Below are positions 1-5,684 of a stretch of DNA of 6,370 nucleotides, piece after piece. Below the pieces are notes generated by a model. That model saw nothing but the letters and a program-made list of their open reading frames with translations, was not told where the DNA came from and did not search any database. The position numbers were made by a program, and so were the translations under genes. Numbering within the stretch: the first letter of the stretch is position 1; each line of letters opens with the position of its first letter. The DNA lies in NCBI GenBank assembly GCA_028696755.1, contig JAQVGK010000209.1:1-6370 (forward strand), in the 5' to 3' direction. The stretch is from Bacteroidales bacterium. GTDB lineage: Bacteria; Bacteroidota; Bacteroidia; Bacteroidales; ML635J-15.

Positions 1-444
1 GTTGGTTAAAACGCCGCTTGTCCAACACCTACCGGCTGTAATTGTTCCACCTGTTACATCAGCCCATTCGCCACCACTAAGTTTCCACTGTCGTTTGAAT
101 TCTTTTGGTCCAGTAGCATCAGAATACTGCTTCGACGAAATTTTAAAACTGTGATAGCCTGCTGCTTTGAATTTTACAGACCAGAATTTATCATCAGCAC
201 CTGCGTCCCAACCGTCAGCTGTTGCAGCTAAATCGGTAGCTCCAGCTGTAGAAGTAATTGTTCTGGTTGTTCCTGCTGTACCGTTTTCGGCACGAACATC
301 ATAGCCAAGATTTCCATCTAAACCAGAATCAGCAGTAAAATCGCCATCGGTTGCAAAGTTAAAACCGATAACAACATCCTGCGCATTTACACTGCCAATC
401 ATAAAGATTGCTGTTGCAATAACTAAGAGTAATTGTTTTTTCAT
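1..444 (-). CDS. Secreted beta-rich protein, N-terminal part (C-terminus off the left edge)
   Basis: The frame is open from an ATG at 444 to the left edge, giving the first 148 residues with no stop. It starts MKKQLLLVIATAIFMIGSVNA, a clear Sec signal peptide with predicted signal peptidase I cleavage after A21 (VNA|Q), so the product is exported. The mature part is rich in Gly, Ala, Thr and Asp. A section at about residues 86-138 (FWSVKFKAAGYHSFKISSKQ, then TGPKEFKRQWKL, then GEWADVTGG) resembles beta-sandwich modules of large secreted Bacteroidota proteins, which often end in a type IX secretion sorting domain; that end is not visible here. It lies 37 bp downstream of the lipoprotein gene on the same strand, with no promoter box in the gap, so it is probably the third gene of the wtpA unit. 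The function is unknown. Start and export are well supported; the fold is an inference. Confidence 0.82.
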   Translation of the reverse strand, partial: MKKQLLLVIATAIFMIGSVNAQDVVIGFNFATDGDFTADSGLDGNLGYDVRAENGTAGTTRTITSTAGATDLAATADGWDAGADDKFWSVKFKAAGYHSFKISSKQYSDATGPKEFKRQWKLSGGEWADVTGGTITAGRCWTSGVLTN

Positions 445-481
445 ACTTTTATTTGTTTTGGTTAATCCTATTATTTTATAA

Positions 482-1447
482 TTATATCTGAACTTTCATT
501 GAAAATGTTATTGTTCCTGTTTCGCTATGGTCGGCAGAGACAACTTTTACAATACCTTTTTTCCCCGCAGCAGTTTGGAACGGAATAATTGTACCTGCAT
601 TTGCCCATTTATATTTTTTCTTTCCCCACACATCGTCGTAAGACACAATTAATAACGAATCGTTATGTGCATTCTCAAAATCTTCGGCACTAACTCCGTT
701 ATCGGCTCTAATATCCCATTTTGTGTAATTGCGGGTTGACCAATTTACCAAGAATGGGTAATATTCGGTATATAATTCAGTATTGGCACCCACCTCCTCG
801 CCTGGTGAAGAAAAAGTTGGCGACGGTAATTCAACACCATTATCTTCACGATAATTAAAATAAACTAATACATCTACAAGTTCTTGGAATAAAGTTGCAG
901 TATCCTCAAAATGAATTTCGCCGGTTGATGGAAAAAAGAAATTACCAGTTGTTGAATTTTGCTGATACCCAAGAGTTATTGCTGGATATTCAAGTATTCC
1001 ACCAAACTGAGAATTGGGATCTTTGTAAATTCTAAGACTTACTTCGGAAGTGTTTTTATTTCTATCTTGAACAGCAAATTTCCAAACAACATCATCTTCT
1101 ACGCTTTGATAAAAAGTTTTGTAAACAGTAAAACCAGAAGAGTTTAAACCAGAATCCATTACAGTTTTGGTAATTCCGTCGTAGTATTTTTTAACAGTAA
1201 AATTGGTAATGTTTGCTTCGGGTCCATTAACTTTGATTTTAAACTTAAGAGGAGCTCCAACGGCAACGGTATCACCATCATTTGTCATGCCACTCTCGAA
1301 AATCAGCTCTATCTCAGGCTTTAATGGCTCGGGTTCGGGCTTACAGGAAAAGAAAACATAGGAAAAAACCACGGAAACTCCGAAGATTGCAAACAATCGA
1401 AATGCTCTTTTTATCAACTCGCTATTCATAGAATTCGCTTTCATCAT
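482..1447 (-). CDS. Cell-envelope lipoprotein of unknown function, probable N-terminal Ig-like domain
   Basis: The protein has 321 residues. A basic N-terminus (ELIKRAFR) and a hydrophobic stretch (about residues 18-34) end in VFFSC, a Bacteroidota-style lipobox with lipidated Cys35. The KPEPEPLKPE that follows is a Pro/Glu tether. Residues about 46-140 look like an immunoglobulin-like beta domain (GDTVAVGAPLKFKIKV, then VVWKFAVQDRNKNTSEVSLR). Residues about 150-321 form a second beta-rich region with ITLGYQQNSTTGNFFFPSTG, ELVDVLVYFNY and SPTFSSPGEEVG. I have the impression that this pattern recurs in other Bacteroidota surface lipoproteins, but I cannot name the family. The first ATG (1447) is 14 bp after the wtpA stop. 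ATGs at 1444 and 1429 are also possible and leave the signal peptide intact. Tight spacing on both sides suggests co-transcription with wtpA and the secreted protein. A link to oxyanion uptake is speculative. Confidence 0.85.
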   Translation of the reverse strand: MMKANSMNSELIKRAFRLFAIFGVSVVFSYVFFSCKPEPEPLKPEIELIFESGMTNDGDTVAVGAPLKFKIKVNGPEANITNFTVKKYYDGITKTVMDSGLNSSGFTVYKTFYQSVEDDVVWKFAVQDRNKNTSEVSLRIYKDPNSQFGGILEYPAITLGYQQNSTTGNFFFPSTGEIHFEDTATLFQELVDVLVYFNYREDNGVELPSPTFSSPGEEVGANTELYTEYYPFLVNWSTRNYTKWDIRADNGVSAEDFENAHNDSLLIVSYDDVWGKKKYKWANAGTIIPFQTAAGKKGIVKVVSADHSETGTITFSMKVQI

Positions 1448-1461
1448 TCTTAATTATTTTA

Positions 1462-2418
1462 TTACAGTTTTAATGAATTTTGTAACTCAACCGGCATTTT
1501 ATCAAAATACTTTTCATCGCACCAGTTAACTACTTTCATTCCATTTTTTTCAAGAATTTTACCACCTTTTTCTTCATTCACAAGAAACAATACAAACTTT
1601 AACGCAAGTTCTTTATTTGGAGAATTCTTAGGAATTGTAAAAGAGTATAAAATTGATGAACCTATAATTTCGGTTTCAGTGCCTGGCTCTTTTCCTGCTA
1701 CTTTCATCGAAACAGTTGAATATAACTCTTCAAACTCTGGATTACTAAGATTGATTTTATCGTCAAGGCTTAAGTAATTTAGACTATGCTGTTGAGCAAC
1801 CGACTTATATATAAATAGGTAATCGATATTGCCTGTCTCGAGCAATGAGAGTAAATCGACTTCCTTTGGTCTGATTACTGTATTTTCTATTGACAGAAGT
1901 TTATCAGCAAGCCCCTTTAATCCGAGTGATTTTTCGGCAAGTTTAAAAACAAAAACAGTTCTGTAACCGCATGGATCAGCATTAGGTTCCGACCGTCCAA
2001 TTACAACATCATCTCTTAAAATAATCTGGTGCCAGTTCTCCGAATTTATTTCTGATGAATATTTCGAATTCTTGTTGTAAGCAATAATCATTTCATTTGA
2101 AGCAAATACAAAGTTCCATGATGCATGATCAGGAATCATAAGTTTATCAATAACAAGAAAATCGGCAACAGCTAAAACATCACATTCTTTGTCTAAGTCA
2201 GTAATTTTTCGAGCAGCATCCAAGCTTCCCGATGATTCTGCAAATATCTCGACACCCGGATTTTCCTTTTTAAACTCTTCGGCCAGCTCTTTAAATGGCA
2301 CAGATAAACTTCCGGCATGAAAAACTGTAAGTTTGTTATCGCCTGCTTTGTGGTTTGCACAAGAAAAAGCAATCATTGAAACTATTACAAATACAACTAT
2401 TTTATTCAGTTTCTTCAT
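1462..2418 (-). CDS. wtpA: Tungstate/molybdate-binding lipoprotein, WtpA/ModA family
   Basis: This is a 318-residue solute-binding protein for tungstate or molybdate. The signal MKKLNKIVVFVIVSMIAFSC ends in a lipobox with Cys20, so it is likely a membrane-anchored lipoprotein. Family motifs run in order: LTVFHAGSLSVPFKEL (30-45), with the oxyanion-binding AGSLS; SSGSLDAARKITDL (62-75); CDVLAVADF; NEMIIAY; PNADPCGYR (145-153), whose Asp148 sits in the conserved DPCGYR motif; EVDLLSLLETGNIDYLFIYK; and INLSNPEF and FTIPKNSPN near the end. These resemble archaeal WtpA, in which carboxylates help coordinate tungstate; exact residue matches need an alignment. An ATG at 2466 would add 16 residues, but it lies in the promoter -33 element, so 2418 is chosen. 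Normally wtpA/modA sits beside permease and ATPase genes. Here it heads a unit with a lipoprotein and a secreted protein instead. Tungstate versus molybdate specificity cannot be read from sequence. Confidence 0.88.
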   Translation of the reverse strand: MKKLNKIVVFVIVSMIAFSCANHKAGDNKLTVFHAGSLSVPFKELAEEFKKENPGVEIFAESSGSLDAARKITDLDKECDVLAVADFLVIDKLMIPDHASWNFVFASNEMIIAYNKNSKYSSEINSENWHQIILRDDVVIGRSEPNADPCGYRTVFVFKLAEKSLGLKGLADKLLSIENTVIRPKEVDLLSLLETGNIDYLFIYKSVAQQHSLNYLSLDDKINLSNPEFEELYSTVSMKVAGKEPGTETEIIGSSILYSFTIPKNSPNKELALKFVLFLVNEEKGGKILEKNGMKVVNWCDEKYFDKMPVELQNSLKL

Positions 2419-2436
2419 AAGAAATTTATCGAGTTG

Positions 2437-2467
2437 CAAAGATATGCAAAACGCCAAATAAAACAAA
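2437..2467 (-). promoter_or_regulatory. Promoter of the wtpA unit (Bacteroidota -33/-7 type)
   Basis: On the minus strand, TTTG (complement of 2464-2467) is followed after exactly 19 nt by TATCTTTG (complement of 2437-2444). This fits the Bacteroidota consensus TTTG-N19-21-TAnnTTTG. Transcription should start near 2430, leaving a leader of only about a dozen bases before the ATG at 2418. The position rules out the upstream in-frame ATG at 2466. Confidence 0.85.
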
Positions 2468-2588
2468 ATATTTAGCTACAATACTAATAATTTTTCGGGA
2501 GCTAAGTTTTTAAAAGAAATGAATGTATATACTGCAGCACTGCCATTGATTGGGATTTGCAATAGTGTAACAGGACGCTTCACTTCGT

Positions 2589-2633
2589 TCGCGATGACCG
2601 TGCCGTCAAATAAATTTGGCACGGTCATCGCGA
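2589..2633. repeat. 16-bp perfect inverted repeat, REP-like
   Basis: TCGCGATGACCGTGCC (2589-2604) and GGCACGGTCATCGCGA (2618-2633) are exact reverse complements separated by 13 nt. The flank at 2574-2590, read on the minus strand, gives GCGAACGAAGTGAAGCG. This resembles the GCGAACGAAGTGAAGC core of palindromic repeats dispersed in many bacterial genomes. No T-tract follows on either strand, so a simple terminator is less likely than a mobile or structural repeat. Confidence 0.85.
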
Positions 2634-2700
2634 GTCCCCACCAAAAAAACATTTAGGCATAATGCGAAGATGACAGGTCGGGCTACACAAACAAAATGTG

Positions 2701-2735
2701 AACTTGTCGCTCACCGCGTTCGCTCCAAGTTTTTT
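2701..2735 (+). terminator. Weak hairpin followed by a T-run
   Basis: AACTTG (2701-2706) and CAAGTT (2726-2731) are complementary, and a T-run continues to 2735. The loop of 19 nt is long and the stem short, so this is a poor intrinsic terminator at best. No rightward gene upstream would need it. It may be just part of the repeat cluster. Confidence 0.25.
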
Positions 2736-2736
2736 A

Positions 2737-2809
2737 GAACGCGAATTCACGAATTTTGCTGACGCCTTACAATGATATATGCGTCAGCAAAATTCGTGAA
2801 TTCGCGTTC
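2737..2809. repeat. 29-bp perfect inverted repeat (73-bp palindrome)
   Basis: The arms 2737-2765 and 2781-2809 are exact reverse complements over 29 bp, with a 15-nt AT-rich centre (2766-2780). The outer ends read GAACGCGAATTCACG on the left and CGTGAATTCGCGTTC on the right; the inner ends carry TTTTGCTGACGC and GCGTCAGCAAAA. CGCGTTC occurs again at 2715-2721 and could pair with the left arm in competition. A 29-bp perfect match cannot be chance in a window of this size. It suggests a MITE-like element, a recent inverted duplication, or a strong cruciform or RNA hairpin. Confidence 0.93.
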
Positions 2810-2820
2810 AATTTTAAGAA

Positions 2821-2833
2821 GGCGTCAGCAAAA
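2821..2833 (+). repeat. Third copy of the GGCGTCAGCAAAA motif
   Basis: GGCGTCAGCAAAA here is the exact reverse complement of 2754-2766 (left arm plus one loop base) and a direct repeat of 2781-2792 in the right arm. The left arm could therefore pair with either downstream copy. It may mark an element boundary or a degraded neighbouring copy. Confidence 0.75.
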
Positions 2834-2990
2834 ATGTGTGAGTTAATTCGGCCTATTTTGTGCGACTATTTATTGAGTACCACTTGCAATTTGTTGAACT
2901 GCCAGATAATCAGATATTTGCGAAGTTCTGTCATTGTTAGCCTTTGTGGTGAAGCGATGTGTTACACTTGCAGTATTTTAATCAAGATAT

Positions 2991-3030
2991 AATAACAAAA
3001 ACAAAGCCCCGATAATTACCGAGGCTTTGT
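2991..3030 (-). terminator. Intrinsic terminator of tRNA-Arg
   Basis: Read on the minus strand, ACAAAGCCTCG pairs with CGGGGCTTTGT as an 11-bp stem (one G-U pair) around an 8-nt loop. It is followed by TTTTTGTTATT. The plus-strand arms are 3001-3011 and 3020-3030. The first base of the stem coincides with the tRNA discriminator base, so the terminator directly abuts the mature tRNA. Confidence 0.9.
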
Positions 3031-3103
3031 GAACCAGAGAGGAGTCGAACCCCTAACCTTCTGATCCGTAGTCAGATGCTCTATCCAATTGAGCTACTGG
3101 TCC
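3030..3103 (-). tRNA. tRNA-Arg (anticodon ACG)
   Basis: The minus-strand sequence folds as a full 74-nt cloverleaf. The acceptor stem is GGACCAG with CTGGTTC (one G-U pair). The D arm is GCTC/GAGC. The anticodon stem is TCTGA/TCAGA with loop CTACGGA, giving anticodon ACG. The T arm is AGGGG/CCTCT with loop TTCGACT. The discriminator is A, and CCA is not encoded. ACG is the normal bacterial Arg anticodon; A34 is deaminated to inosine by TadA so that CGU, CGC and CGA are read. It has its own promoter and terminator and appears to be a single-gene unit. Confidence 0.97.
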
Positions 3104-3115
3104 GATTTGAGGGTG

Positions 3116-3146
3116 CAAAGATAACACCTTTTTAGGATTCTCCAAA
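3116..3146 (-). promoter_or_regulatory. Promoter of tRNA-Arg
   Basis: On the minus strand, TTTG (complement of 3143-3146), exactly 19 nt, then TATCTTTG (complement of 3116-3123). The predicted start is a few bases before the tRNA 5' end at 3103. The same extended box TATCTTTGCA occurs before wtpA and rimO. Confidence 0.88.
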
Positions 3147-3154
3147 ATAAAAAT

Positions 3155-4450
3155 TTATATTTTTTCACCAAAAAGTTCAAAATCGCCTGTGTGAGTTATT
3201 TTAACGTCAACAAATTGCCCCAGACTTAAAACTTCCTTCGAATTAATAATCACCTCATTATCAACTTCAACAGAATCAAATTCTGTGCGACCAACGTAGT
3301 AATCTAGCTCTTGACGGTCGATAATAACTTTAAAGGTTTTCCCTATTTTACTTTCATTAAGTTCGGCCGATATTTGTTGTTGAACTGCCATGAGAGTCTC
3401 GGCACGTTGATCTTTGATTTCTAGTGGAATTTCGTCTTTAAAATTCTTCGCAGCTCTTGTACCGTCCTCCTCAGAATAGGTAAAAACTCCAAGTCTATCG
3501 AAGCGCTGTTCCTTTACAAACTCAACAAGTTCTTCAAATTCAGCATCGCCTTCGCCCGGATGTCCTACCAACATTGTTGTTCTTATTGCTGCATCTGGAA
3601 TTCTATTTCTAATCAATTTCAACAGTTCAACAGTTTCCTGTTTTGTTCCACCTCTGTTCATTGCTTTTAAAACAATGTCGGAGATGTGTTGTAGAGGAAT
3701 GTCAATATATTTGCAAACCTTAGGATTATTAGCAATTACATCAATTAGCTTTTCGGGAAACAAAAACGGATACAAATAATGAAGTCTAACCCATTCTATG
3801 CCATCGATTTTGCAAATAGATTCGACAAGCTCGGGCAGCAAAAATTTTCTGTCGAAATCGTAGCCATAATAACTCAAATCCTGAGCAATCAGAATAATTT
3901 CCTTTACTCCTTTTTCGGCAAGAAAATTAGCTTCTTCAACAACCTCATTCATTGGACGAGAAATATAATTCCCTTTAAAAAGTGGAATTGCACAAAAAGC
4001 ACAACTTCGGTTGCAGCCTTCGGCAATTTTTAGATATGCATAATGCCCTGGAGAGTCAAAAATTCGATCGTAACCCTCACAACGTTCTGTATTAATTGCC
4101 TCAAGTAATTGAGCTGCATTATAATTGCCTGAATAAATATCAACTTCGGGTATTTCATTTTTCAATTCGGTCATATATCTTTCGGCTAGACAACCAAAGA
4201 CAATAATCTTTTCTAGTTTTCCCTCTGCTTTTAATTCAGTTAGTTCAAGAATTGTATTAATCGACTCTTCTTTGGCATCATTAATGAAACCGCAGGTGTT
4301 TACAAATGCTATTTCAAAATCTTTTTTATGAGAATTATGTTCGACTCTATAGCCAGCTTTTACAGCAAGTGCAGCAAATTGTTCCGAATCGACAAGATTT
4401 TTAGAGCATCCAAGAGTGATTATATTGATTTTTTTTGCAATTTTTGCCAT
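3155..4450 (-). CDS. rimO: Ribosomal protein S12 methylthiotransferase RimO
   Basis: RimO is a radical-SAM enzyme that adds a methylthio group to the beta-carbon of a conserved aspartate in ribosomal protein S12 (Asp89 in E. coli), using two [4Fe-4S] clusters. The 431-residue product has the expected layout. The N-terminal UPF0004 domain has cluster ligands Cys15 (ITLGCSKNLVDSE), Cys53 (NTCGFI) and Cys87 (GCLAERY). The radical-SAM domain has Cys146, Cys150 and Cys153 (EGCNRSCAFCAIP), with DIPLQH at 250-255 and LVGHPGE at 294-300. A C-terminal TRAM domain runs from about 370. TLGCSKNLVDSE and the overall length fit RimO better than MiaB. An ATG at 4492 would add 14 residues but lies upstream of the predicted -7 box, so MAKIAKK at 4450 is preferred. 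The gene is complete. Confidence 0.96.
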   Translation of the reverse strand: MAKIAKKINIITLGCSKNLVDSEQFAALAVKAGYRVEHNSHKKDFEIAFVNTCGFINDAKEESINTILELTELKAEGKLEKIIVFGCLAERYMTELKNEIPEVDIYSGNYNAAQLLEAINTERCEGYDRIFDSPGHYAYLKIAEGCNRSCAFCAIPLFKGNYISRPMNEVVEEANFLAEKGVKEIILIAQDLSYYGYDFDRKFLLPELVESICKIDGIEWVRLHYLYPFLFPEKLIDVIANNPKVCKYIDIPLQHISDIVLKAMNRGGTKQETVELLKLIRNRIPDAAIRTTMLVGHPGEGDAEFEELVEFVKEQRFDRLGVFTYSEEDGTRAAKNFKDEIPLEIKDQRAETLMAVQQQISAELNESKIGKTFKVIIDRQELDYYVGRTEFDSVEVDNEVIINSKEVLSLGQFVDVKITHTGDFELFGEKI

Positions 4451-4463
4451 TATTTTAATTTTG
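4434..4463 (+). promoter_or_regulatory. Probable promoter of the exported LPP20-like gene
   Basis: TTTG (4434-4437), 18 nt, then TAATTTTG (4456-4463) fits the Bacteroidota consensus, with a spacer one base shorter than usual. The predicted start near 4468 leaves about 16 nt before the ATG at 4484. The elements lie partly inside the first codons of rimO. Confidence 0.55.
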
Positions 4464-4469
4464 AGAGTG

Positions 4470-4477
4470 CAAAGATA
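4470..4477 (-). promoter_or_regulatory. -7 box of the rimO promoter
   Basis: The minus-strand sequence TATCTTTG, part of the extended TATCTTTGCA box, lies 19 bp before the rimO ATG at 4450. No TTTG is found at the normal -33 distance (about 4496-4501), so the promoter may be weaker than those of wtpA and the tRNA, or may rely on an activator. Confidence 0.7.
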
Positions 4478-4483
4478 AACTAT

Positions 4484-5551
4484 ATGAAGCAATTTTTACT
4501 AATATTAATAATATGTTGCAGCTTTTCGGCAGCCTTTGCACAATATCATATTTTACCTGATTGGGCTGAAGACTTGCCATATAAAAGTAGAACTGATGAG
4601 ATTTATGCAATTGGTATTAGCGACCCAAGGATGAGCGATAAAGAAATGGCAAAGGCTGTTGCATTGCACCGAGCAATTGCGATGGCAATTATGCTTAATA
4701 ATTCGGAGGTGTACTATGCATCGGACTATTTCGAGAAAACAAGTGAAGAATATCGCTGGTTTATTTTAAGAGAAAATGTTGAAGAACTAGGTAAAGTAAA
4801 ATCTTGCGCAAAAGTTGAAGATGAGAACTATAAAATTCTTGAAATTTCGGAAAATACCAATGGTGAAACACTAGTATTAATAAAATATTACCCGTCAAAT
4901 GATACAAATTATAATTTTACAGTAAATGCAGAATATTACAATCAAGTTTTTGAAGTAAGCAATACAAGAGCATTAGAGTTTGTGAGAAGTGTAAAACTAA
5001 CTACTGCATGGAAAAAGGAAGGAGAATCCGACAGTCTGAAAACTTATTTTCACATGACCAACTTCAATAACAGCATCAGTAGCGAGATAAAATTTGGCAA
5101 TACTGAAATCAAATCACCAGGATACTCGTATCTTTATCAAGCGAGTATTCCAGACAGTTTAAACATAAGAAATTACACTGCGGCAGTCAATCTTCAAAAG
5201 GGTTTATGGATAGCATATTATGACTCTTACTTGCAGAGTATAATGAGAATCTCCAAAAACTACAGTTCGAAGATGGGAACAGTTTTCGACGATTATAAAG
5301 TAAATCGCAACGACGGCATTACTGAATATTCGACCGAAAGTTTGGCAAGAAGTGCTTGTAGAAACAAACTAAGTTTCGAATATGCCGGAATGGGAATACA
5401 TAACAACATATTGTATCCACGAATTTTCATAGATGGTGAAAGGCTGGAATATGTCACATTCAGGCAATTAGAAATCCAAGACAGTTTAAGAATACAGGAA
5501 GAAAAAAGGAATAAGTGTTTTTTGAGAAGGATATTTTGTAAGAAAAAGTAA
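4484..5551 (+). CDS. Exported protein with LPP20-like N-terminal region
   Basis: The protein has 355 residues. MKQFLLILIICCSFSAAFAQ is a signal peptide with likely cleavage after A19 (AFA|Q). Residues about 24-75 (LPDWAEDLP, then DEIYAIGISDPRMSDKEMAK and AVALHRAIAMAIML) have the PDW...aiGiS...A...A..A pattern of the LPP20 family, a group of exported or lipid-anchored bacterial proteins of unclear role. Cys11 and Cys12 lie inside the hydrophobic core, so lipidation is unlikely. The rest is beta-rich with no recognised motif. It ends in a charged tail (EEKRNKCFLRRIFCKKK). The frame extends in-frame to 4328, but that part overlaps rimO antisense and precedes the signal peptide, so 4484 is the start. 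It is divergent from rimO. Exported status is secure; the LPP20 link is tentative and the function unknown. Confidence 0.88.
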   Translation: MKQFLLILIICCSFSAAFAQYHILPDWAEDLPYKSRTDEIYAIGISDPRMSDKEMAKAVALHRAIAMAIMLNNSEVYYASDYFEKTSEEYRWFILRENVEELGKVKSCAKVEDENYKILEISENTNGETLVLIKYYPSNDTNYNFTVNAEYYNQVFEVSNTRALEFVRSVKLTTAWKKEGESDSLKTYFHMTNFNNSISSEIKFGNTEIKSPGYSYLYQASIPDSLNIRNYTAAVNLQKGLWIAYYDSYLQSIMRISKNYSSKMGTVFDDYKVNRNDGITEYSTESLARSACRNKLSFEYAGMGIHNNILYPRIFIDGERLEYVTFRQLEIQDSLRIQEEKRNKCFLRRIFCKKK

Positions 5552-5553
5552 AA

Positions 5554-5588
5554 ACGGAAGGCAGAAAACGGAAGACAGAAAGCAGAAA
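5554..5588 (+). repeat. Heptanucleotide array, left arm (5 units)
   Basis: Five consecutive 7-nt units fit RCRGAAR: ACGGAAG, GCAGAAA, ACGGAAG, ACAGAAA, GCAGAAA. The array begins 3 bp after the stop codon of the LPP20-like gene and is purine-rich on the plus strand. The right arm (5604-5645) is the same kind of unit on the opposite strand. Confidence 0.85.
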
Positions 5589-5603
5589 AATGTGCAAACA
5601 ATT

Positions 5604-5645
5604 CTGACTTCCGACTTCCGACATCTGACTTCTGACCTCTGACTT
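5604..5645 (-). repeat. Heptanucleotide array, right arm (6 units)
   Basis: Six consecutive 7-nt units on the plus strand: CTGACTT, CCGACTT, CCGACAT, CTGACTT, CTGACCT, CTGACTT. On the minus strand these read as GAAGTCR-type units, matching the GAARNCR phase of the left arm. With the 15-nt spacer (5589-5603), the two arrays could form an imperfect hairpin; for example CGGAAG at 5569-5574 pairs with CTTCCG at 5608-5613. Minus-strand open frames across this region are by-products of the 7-nt period. Confidence 0.88.
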
Positions 5646-5684
5646 CGGTTTTGAACAATAGCAATACGAATAAAAACATATAAA

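Larger units (their letters stand above)
2468..2990. other. Gene-free region rich in inverted repeats
   Basis: About 520 bp lie between the wtpA promoter and the tRNA-Arg terminator without a credible gene. The one open frame of note (2756-2992, plus strand) starts inside a palindrome and has no recognisable domain. The region holds a 16-bp inverted repeat (2589-2633), a 29-bp inverted repeat (2737-2809), a further copy of its inner motif (2821-2833) and weaker hairpins. Since wtpA and the tRNA each have their own promoter, this DNA is not needed to link them. It looks like one or more inserted dispersed palindromic elements rather than a leader. I see nothing specific in 2468-2528 or 2834-2990 beyond short inverted matches. 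Confidence 0.7.

Noticed and set aside
959..1147. Short plus-strand open frame
   Set aside because: It lies antisense inside the well-supported lipoprotein gene and has no features of its own.
2419..2470. Molybdenum-cofactor riboswitch in the wtpA leader
   Set aside because: The predicted leader is only about a dozen bases, far too short for an aptamer.
2701..2840. Integron attC site or CRISPR repeat
   Set aside because: The palindrome is perfect and long with no attC core motifs, bulges or nearby integrase, and there is no regular repeat-spacer series for CRISPR.
2756..2992. Plus-strand open frame of 78 codons in the gene-free region
   Set aside because: It starts within the 29-bp palindrome, ends in the tRNA terminator T-tract, has no promoter match and encodes a Cys-rich sequence with no recognisable domain.
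3030..3103. tRNA gene as a phage or island attachment site
   Set aside because: No integrase gene and no duplicated tRNA 3' end is visible in the window; the terminator directly abuts an intact tRNA.
3779..4033. Plus-strand open frame antisense to rimO
   Set aside because: rimO is certain in this interval from its motifs; the antisense frame has no recognisable product.
4328..4483. In-frame upstream extension of the LPP20-like protein
   Set aside because: It overlaps the rimO coding start antisense and would bury the signal peptide at residue 53.
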